The notes beneath the pieces were generated by a model. That model made no database searches. It was not told where the DNA came from and saw only the letters and a list, made by a program, of their open reading frames with translations. Shown piece after piece: positions 5,791 to 9,983 of a stretch of DNA of 9,983 nt. The position numbers and the translations under genes were made by a program. Position 1 is the first letter of the stretch. Each line of letters opens with the position of its first letter. Source of the stretch: Sulfuricurvum sp. (GTDB taxonomy: Bacteria; Campylobacterota; Campylobacteria; Campylobacterales; Sulfurimonadaceae); assembly GCA_022729835.1 (NCBI GenBank), contig DZBC01000062.1:1-9983 (forward strand). The letters run 5' to 3'.

Positions 5791-7237
5791 TGGTAAAACA
5801 AGCACCGCCGTTACGGTTGTGTGCATCGATCCGTCCGCCCAAATGGCGCTCAACGATCATTTTGGCCATATACAGCCCCAAGCCCGTACCGTTTTTACCC
5901 TTAGTGCTAAAGTAAGGCTCAAAGATCTGATCGATAATCGCCTCATCAATACCGCCGCCACTGTCGCAAATCTCGATCTTGACCCGTCCATCGTCCTGCC
6001 GCCCGCAAGCGATGTTAATTTTCTTGGGGCCTTGCGGGTGCAGTAAAATTGCATCAACGGCGTTGTTGATGATATTCATAATGATCTGCACCAATTCATT
6101 GAAATAGCTCTTGACTTGCACACCCTCGACGCAGAGATACACTATCTCGACACCGGCATTTTTCATACGCGCCGCCGTAAACTGTACCGCCCGCCCGACC
6201 ACCTCGTCGATACTGCACTCTTTCATCTCTTTGTCCGGCTTGAAATAGGTCTGAAAATCATCGATGGTGTCGGAGAGATAGGTCATAGTATCGGAAATCG
6301 TATCGAGAATTTCGTCATAACTCTCAGTTGCTTTGCCAGAGAGCATCGCTTTGAGTTTGTAGTTGGCAATCAGAAGCGTGCTGGTAGAGAGCGGTTGACG
6401 CCACTGATGGGCAACCATGCTCATCATCTCTCCCATAGCCGCCAATCTCGATTGCGCAATGAGCATCTTCTCTTGTTCCTGCACCTCAAAAATCTTCGCT
6501 TCCAACGCCAACGTGCGTTCATGCACCTTCTGTTCAAGCGTCTGGTTCATCATCTCCAGCATTCTGCTGTGCTCGCTTATGCGATCCGTCATGTCGGCCA
6601 GCGCGTTTTGGATAATGCCAGTCTCATCCTCCCGCAGAGTGTGGGAGAGTTGTTTGGCCCCGTCAAGCGGACTAAAGGAGCGAATGGTGTTCACCAAACG
6701 TTGCATCGGTTCCAAGCTCTTGCCCAGAAGGAAAAAGATCAATGACAGCATCACCCCAATCGAAGCAAAATATTGCAAGGTAAAGTGGGTGTGCTTTTTA
6801 CGAAGCTGTTCAAAAAATAGGTTTGAGAAGCGCACCTCAAGACTCCCCAGCGGCGCTTCGCTCACACGATCAATAATCGAGATTGAGAGCGTATGGGCAT
6901 GTACATCTACGCCGTATTTGATCTGATTCTGGTTTCCGTAGTGGTAGAGCAGCGCCTCATTGCGGTCTTGCAAGACGATGGAGAGAATTCCGGAATTGTC
7001 TTTGGCGATGGCATCGAGATACTCTCGATTCGAATCGATCAGACCAAAAGCGAGATTGGTTTGCACCACCGGCACCATAGTCTGTAACAGCAACGCATTA
7101 CGCGCACTCTCCGCCTCCAAAATAGTCTGATTAACAGAGTAGTTGTGCCAGTATTGATGCAAGGCAAAGGTTGCGAAGGTAAAAAACAAAAAAAGTAAGA
7201 TGATTTTATTTTTGAGGTTAAACATAGGCCACATCAT
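5777..7237 (-). CDS. Orphan membrane sensor histidine kinase
   Basis: A 486-residue protein with a membrane segment at about 8-27, a periplasmic sensor region of about 125 residues (30-153) and a second membrane segment at about 154-172. A HAMP-like linker (173-225) and a coiled coil (about 225-265) follow. The H-box MVAHQWRQPLS carries the phosphorylated His 277. The ATPase domain has the N-box NNAVDA (391-396), G1 DSGGG (425-429), F-box FEPYF (439-443) and G2 GTGLGL (450-455). All catalytic motifs are intact. The HQWRQPL type of kinase is very common in Campylobacterota, in my recollection. The periplasmic domain matches no ligand-binding fold I can name. No response regulator is adjacent, so its partner lies elsewhere. 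The start ATG at 7237 (or 7234) follows GGAAGGTG. The gene diverges from lemA and its 3' end overlaps the flavoprotein gene. Confidence 0.92.
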   Translation of the reverse strand: MMWPMFNLKNKIILLFLFFTFATFALHQYWHNYSVNQTILEAESARNALLLQTMVPVVQTNLAFGLIDSNREYLDAIAKDNSGILSIVLQDRNEALLYHYGNQNQIKYGVDVHAHTLSISIIDRVSEAPLGSLEVRFSNLFFEQLRKKHTHFTLQYFASIGVMLSLIFFLLGKSLEPMQRLVNTIRSFSPLDGAKQLSHTLREDETGIIQNALADMTDRISEHSRMLEMMNQTLEQKVHERTLALEAKIFEVQEQEKMLIAQSRLAAMGEMMSMVAHQWRQPLSTSTLLIANYKLKAMLSGKATESYDEILDTISDTMTYLSDTIDDFQTYFKPDKEMKECSIDEVVGRAVQFTAARMKNAGVEIVYLCVEGVQVKSYFNELVQIIMNIINNAVDAILLHPQGPKKINIACGRQDDGRVKIEICDSGGGIDEAIIDQIFEPYFSTKGKNGTGLGLYMAKMIVERHLGGRIDAHNRNGGACFTIMIG

Positions 7238-7262
7238 CTCACCTTCCCTTCATTAAGGAGCT

Positions 7263-7268
7263 ATTGTA
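7263..7268 (-). promoter_or_regulatory. Candidate -10 element of the histidine kinase gene
   Basis: On the minus strand this reads TACAAT, 25 bp upstream of the kinase ATG. Most of it lies within the palindrome at 7264-7277, so a protein bound there would block or control this promoter. No convincing -35 is seen. Confidence 0.4.
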
Positions 7269-7277
7269 GCGCTACAA
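7264..7277. promoter_or_regulatory. Perfect 14-bp palindrome TTGTAGCGCTACAA, candidate operator
   Basis: Two 7-bp arms (TTGTAGC/GCTACAA) meet without a spacer in the intergenic region between the divergent kinase and lemA genes. It is followed by an A-rich stretch (7280-7289), and a further GCTAC half-site occurs at 7306-7310, just before the lemA -10. A hairpin with no loop is unlikely, and both flanking genes point away, so it is not a terminator. A transcription-factor site controlling one or both genes is the best reading; I do not recognise the regulator. Confidence 0.5.
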
Positions 7278-7312
7278 GGAGAAAAAAAAGCTTTCGTAAC
7301 ACAGTGCTACGA

Positions 7313-7318
7313 TACAAT
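7313..7318 (+). promoter_or_regulatory. Candidate -10 element of the lemA operon
   Basis: TACAAT is found 28 bp before the lemA ATG, giving an expected start near 7325. The -35 region (TTTCGT around 7292-7297) is a poor match and closely spaced. GGGGG (7335-7339) is the only purine run that could act as ribosome binding site for lemA. Confidence 0.4.
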
Positions 7319-7346
7319 ATAGTCAATTTTTTTCGGGGGTTTTCCA

Positions 7347-7901
7347 ATGACAGCTTTGATTATTGTAGGCGTTCTCGTCTTAATTCTAGTGCTCATGTAC
7401 AACAGCTTGGTGGGCAAAAAAAATCAGGTGGAGAATATCTTTGCCGGTATCGACACCCAGCTCAAAAAGCGCTACGATCTGATTCCCAACCTTGTCTCCA
7501 GCGTACAGCAATACATGCAACATGAACGCGGCATACTTGAAAAAGTTACCGAGCTGCGCGCCCAAGCGATGAATCCGCGGCTCAGCGACGAAAAAAAGAT
7601 GGCGCTCGATCACGAAATTTCAGGTATGCTCGGCTCCATCATGGTGGCAGTCGAGAACTATCCAGAACTCAAAGCCAATGAAAATGTCATGCACCTACAA
7701 CAGACCCTACACGAGGTCGAAGAGCAGATTGCCGCCGCCAGACGCGCCTATAATCAATCTGTCACCGATTACAACAACGCCATCGAAATGATCCCCACCA
7801 ACTTCATGGCGCAATGGATGCGCTACACACGCAAACCGGTCTTTGAAATCAGCGAAACGGAACGAAAAGGCGTGGATGTCAAGGCACTCTTTGAGCGTTG
7901 A
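7347..7901 (+). CDS. lemA: LemA family protein
   Basis: A 184-residue protein with one N-terminal membrane segment (2-18) and then a long alpha-helical domain. The LemA hallmark, KKRYDLIPNLVSS, is at about 40-52, and is preceded by the usual NQVENIFAGID. Length and order match the family. LemA proteins are membrane-anchored with the helical domain on one face of the membrane. Their biochemical role is not established, although links to envelope stress and signalling have been reported in several bacteria. It is the first gene of a three-gene operon: the DUF3137 gene begins two bases after the LemA stop codon. The same LemA-DUF3137 pairing is known from other bacteria, which suggests a common membrane task. 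Confidence 0.93.
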   Translation: MTALIIVGVLVLILVLMYNSLVGKKNQVENIFAGIDTQLKKRYDLIPNLVSSVQQYMQHERGILEKVTELRAQAMNPRLSDEKKMALDHEISGMLGSIMVAVENYPELKANENVMHLQQTLHEVEEQIAAARRAYNQSVTDYNNAIEMIPTNFMAQWMRYTRKPVFEISETERKGVDVKALFER

Positions 7902-7903
7902 GC

Positions 7904-8869
7904 ATGAAATCGACCAGTGAACTGACCGATTTTTACTACAAAACCCTCTACCCTGACCTCAAGAGGCTTGAAGAGGAGCGCAAACGCGTCAAAAGTAAGC
8001 TGACCACCGCCTTTGTGATGATCGCACTGTTTAGCGTCATTATCATGGCCGCTCTTGCTAATTGGGCGGACACCTTTCATGAGGGTCTCTTGTTTGTCGG
8101 TTTTGTCGCTGTCGCCATTGGTACCTTCATCTACAAAAATACCGTACGTGACTACCAAACAGACTTCAAGCACAAGATAATCGGTCCGCTCATCGCCGCC
8201 ATCGACGCGCACCTAAGCTACCGCGCCGATGGGATGGTCACACAGATGCGTTTTGAACGTGCAGGACTGTTTCGACGCTCCATCGACCGCTACAGCGGCA
8301 ACGACCATGTGATTGGTCAGATCGATGGTGTAGCGCTTGAATTTTCCGATCTGCACGCCGAGTATCAGACACGAGACTCCAAGGGAAACACCCATTGGCA
8401 TACCATATTTCAAGGGCTTTTTATCGTCGCGGAGTTCAACAAGCACTTTCACGGTACCACCTATGTGCTGCCCGATAGCGCCGAAAAGAGCTTCGGAACC
8501 CTGATCGGGCAGTGGCTTCAATCGACCACTGGGTCGCATGGTGAACTGATCAAAATGGATGATCCCGAATTTGAAAAACACTTCGTCGTCTACGCTTCCG
8601 ATCAGATTGAGGCACGCTACATTCTCTCCCCGTCGATGATGCAAAGGCTAAGCACCATCCGCGCACGCTCCAAAGCTGAACTTTATATCTCCTTTGTCTC
8701 TGAGCAAATTTATCTAGGCATTTCAACAAACCGCGACCTGTTTGAACCCAGCGTCTTCAAATCCCTGCTGCGCCTTGAGCAGGCAACGGAGTACATCAGC
8801 TATCTGCGTCTGGCCATCGGCATCGTCGAAGAGCTCAAACTCAACCAAAAACTCTGGAGTAAACAGTGA
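7904..8869 (+). CDS. DUF3137 family membrane protein
   Basis: From the ATG at 7904 the protein has 321 residues; the frame also opens at a TTG (7898) overlapping the lemA stop, but the ATG two bases after that stop is preferred. A basic, coiled N-terminus (residues 8-35) is followed by two membrane segments at about 35-54 and 61-77 that form a hairpin. The rest is a soluble domain with the DUF3137-type segment WHTIFQGLFIVAEFNKHFHG at about 164-183. The function is unknown. Its place directly after lemA is typical for the family, and translation is probably coupled, since no good ribosome binding site is seen. Its stop overlaps the GTG of the next gene. Confidence 0.85.
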   Translation: MKSTSELTDFYYKTLYPDLKRLEEERKRVKSKLTTAFVMIALFSVIIMAALANWADTFHEGLLFVGFVAVAIGTFIYKNTVRDYQTDFKHKIIGPLIAAIDAHLSYRADGMVTQMRFERAGLFRRSIDRYSGNDHVIGQIDGVALEFSDLHAEYQTRDSKGNTHWHTIFQGLFIVAEFNKHFHGTTYVLPDSAEKSFGTLIGQWLQSTTGSHGELIKMDDPEFEKHFVVYASDQIEARYILSPSMMQRLSTIRARSKAELYISFVSEQIYLGISTNRDLFEPSVFKSLLRLEQATEYISYLRLAIGIVEELKLNQKLWSKQ

Positions 8870-9642
8870 ATGACGCCCCATCGCTCTTACATGTAAGCCT
8901 CAAGGACTTCTTTACGTTTGAGGTGCTAAAGCTCGCCTTAGTACCGCTGCTCTTAACCATGTTCGTGCTCTATCTGCTCTTCTTCTCAACGGCAGATTCT
9001 CTAATAACTCAGTTGCAACAAGTCGAACTAGAGGTGCAGAGCCAAAGTATGCACGAACCATCCCCAAGCGACGAAGGCATACTCGCTTGGCTGCTCAAGT
9101 ACTCACTCACCTCTTGGATCGCCGGGTTTTTGCTCTATACGGTAGGCATTATCGTGGTGATGTACCTATCGATCTTCACTACCCTTTTTATCATCGGCTT
9201 TATGACCCCGCTTATTGTGGGCATCGTGCATCGGCGGCACTATCCGCAACAACAGCTCCATGGATTTGGGAGCATCACGACGGTGCTATGGCACTTTATC
9301 AAAACCCTCATCGTGATGCTTGTGCTCTTGCTTATTTTGATGCCGCTCTACTTTGTCCCGCTGCTGGGCTTGCTGGTGCTACATCTACCTTTTTACTACT
9401 TCTTTCACCGCTTGCTCAACTACGACGTAGCATCAACCATCTGCTCCAAAGCCGAATATGAGCAACTGATGCGCACGCGCGGATCGGCGGTACGTCTTCA
9501 CACCTTCTGGATGTATTTGGCGACGATGATTCCCTTTATCGCTCTGTTTGCCATGCTCTTTTTTGTGCTTTTTCTCTCGCACTTCTATTTTCAGGCCCGT
9601 CGGAGTAACTCTACTATCGTGATGATTGAAGCATCTCGGTAA
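8866..9642 (+). CDS. EI24/CysZ-like multi-spanning membrane protein
   Basis: A 258-residue inner-membrane protein with about six hydrophobic segments: near 21-40, 81-100, 101-120, 138-158, 161-180 and 212-237. The charged region 45-72 would lie outside the membrane. The organisation and the GFMTPLIVGIVHRRHYP stretch (111-127) fit the EI24 domain, which includes the sulfate transporter CysZ. CysZ function should not be assumed: no sulfate-assimilation gene is present, and the neighbours are LemA and DUF3137. The start is GTG at 8866, with GGAG at 8856-8859, and it shares GTGA with the upstream stop codon; no in-frame ATG is nearby. The 3' end overlaps the EAL gene on the other strand by 29 bp. 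Confidence 0.75.
   Translation: MNDAPSLLHVSLKDFFTFEVLKLALVPLLLTMFVLYLLFFSTADSLITQLQQVELEVQSQSMHEPSPSDEGILAWLLKYSLTSWIAGFLLYTVGIIVVMYLSIFTTLFIIGFMTPLIVGIVHRRHYPQQQLHGFGSITTVLWHFIKTLIVMLVLLLILMPLYFVPLLGLLVLHLPFYYFFHRLLNYDVASTICSKAEYEQLMRTRGSAVRLHTFWMYLATMIPFIALFAMLFFVLFLSHFYFQARRSNSTIVMIEASR
8887..8896. repeat. Palindrome TTACATGTAA inside the EI24-like gene
   Basis: The third exact copy, eight codons into the gene. It is again read as TTA-CAT-GTA for Leu-His-Val, the same frame as in the flavoprotein. Confidence 0.6.
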
Positions 9643-9983
9643 TATGCGATGCACTTTGGGGCTTGGCGTACAAATAGCCCTGAATCTGATAACAGCCGTG
9701 CTCTAGCAAAAACTCTTTTTGCCGCACCTCTTCCACCCCTTCGGCGATTACCTCTAGGTGCATGTGCCGGGCAAGGTCAATAATCGTACATGTAATCGCT
9801 TCATCCTCCTCATCTCCAGGAATATCACGGATAAATGAAGCATCGATTTTGAGCTTGTGAATCGGTAAACGCTTGAGCAGCGACAAAGAGGAGTATCCAG
9901 TACCGAAATCATCCATCGCCAGTGCTATACCTGCAAAAAACGCACCCATCCGGCCACCCGTGACGTTTTGATCCGGCCACCCA
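9614..9983 (-). CDS. C-terminal part of an EAL-domain (c-di-GMP phosphodiesterase) protein, 5' end missing and possibly interrupted
   Basis: The readable part holds the second half of an EAL domain: AMDDFGTGYSSL (metal-binding DD), LKIDASFI, the loop IAEGVE with its conserved Glu, and IQGYLYAKP near the end. EAL proteins hydrolyse c-di-GMP and so usually favour motility over surface polymer production. The EAL signature itself and the N-terminal half are not in the window. Upstream of about residue FFAGIALAM the reading frame passes into a directly repeated sequence (9949-9982) and translates as GWPDQNVTGGRM, which does not look like the EAL helix expected there. This suggests that the gene is split by an insertion, but the window edge prevents proof. 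Its 3' end overlaps the EI24-like gene. Confidence 0.8.
   Translation of the reverse strand, partial: GWPDQNVTGGRMGAFFAGIALAMDDFGTGYSSLSLLKRLPIHKLKIDASFIRDIPGDEEDEAITCTIIDLARHMHLEVIAEGVEEVRQKEFLLEHGCYQIQGYLYAKPQSASHITEMLQSSR
9949..9983. repeat. 12-bp direct repeat at the window edge, possible insertion-sequence end
   Basis: ATCCGGCCACCC occurs at 9949-9960 and again at 9971-9982, a period of 22 bp, with GTGACGTTTTG between. Reverse-complemented, the unit contains GTGGCCGGATCAAAACGTCAC, which I associate from memory with the multiple terminal repeats of IS21-type elements; I could not verify this. The composition differs from the adjacent EAL coding sequence. No transposase is inside the window. 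Confidence 0.4.

Noticed and set aside
6116..6745. 209-codon plus-strand frame opposite the histidine kinase
   Set aside because: It is antisense to a kinase with all conserved motifs, is rich in His/Arg/Leu with no recognisable domain, and has no clear ribosome binding site.
7281..7343. A8 and G5/T7 runs before lemA as phase-variable tracts
   Set aside because: They are short and lie outside the coding sequence, with no sign of length-dependent switching.
8866..9642. Calling the EI24-like protein the sulfate transporter CysZ
   Set aside because: The domain resemblance is general, no sulfate genes are near, and the operon partners are LemA and DUF3137.

Overview
The window looks like a chromosomal segment of a Campylobacterota (epsilonproteobacterial) member, probably a free-living Sulfurimonas/Sulfuricurvum-type organism. 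This is an inference from the mixture of genes: a histidine kinase with a 'HQWRQPL' H-box, a lemA–DUF3137–EI24 run, a bacterial tRNA cluster with encoded CCA ends, and tightly packed genes. No rRNA, CRISPR array or complete mobile element is present. The right edge enters a short direct repeat that may be the terminus of an insertion sequence, which could also explain why the window stops there.

Layout. (1) 2-1231: the C-terminal end of a membrane glycosyltransferase resembling alginate (mannuronan) synthase Alg8, followed with no spacing by a lipoprotein carrying a PL7 alginate-lyase domain. Together they look like the end of an exopolysaccharide operon. (2) 1253-1845: a near-consensus sigma70 promoter and six tRNA genes, Lys-Val-Asp-Glu-Val-Asp, with a perfect 163-bp duplication of the Val-Asp pair. 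The Glu gene has C instead of T at position 33. (3) 1931-2701: a 63-residue Cys-rich protein and a compact ParA/MinD-type ATPase, back to back. (4) 2667-4436, minus: an MsbA-type ABC exporter half-transporter. (5) 4514-5790: a possible 14-codon leader ORF coupled by an ATGA overlap to a HI0933-family flavoprotein. (6) 5777-7237, minus: an orphan membrane histidine kinase. (7) 7347-9642: a three-gene operon, lemA – DUF3137 – EI24-like membrane protein, divergent from the kinase across an intergenic region holding a perfect 14-bp palindrome. (8) 9614-9983, minus: the C-terminal part of an EAL (c-di-GMP phosphodiesterase) domain running into the edge repeat.

How things fit together. The polysaccharide genes, the orphan kinase, the EAL protein and the LemA module would all act at the cell envelope or surface, but nothing in the sequence proves a single pathway. 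All three convergent gene pairs overlap at their 3' ends (35, 14 and 29 bp) and show no terminator hairpin. The palindrome TTACATGTAA occurs three times exactly and twice nearly so in under 10 kb, against about 0.01 exact copies expected by chance, making it the strongest non-genic signal here.
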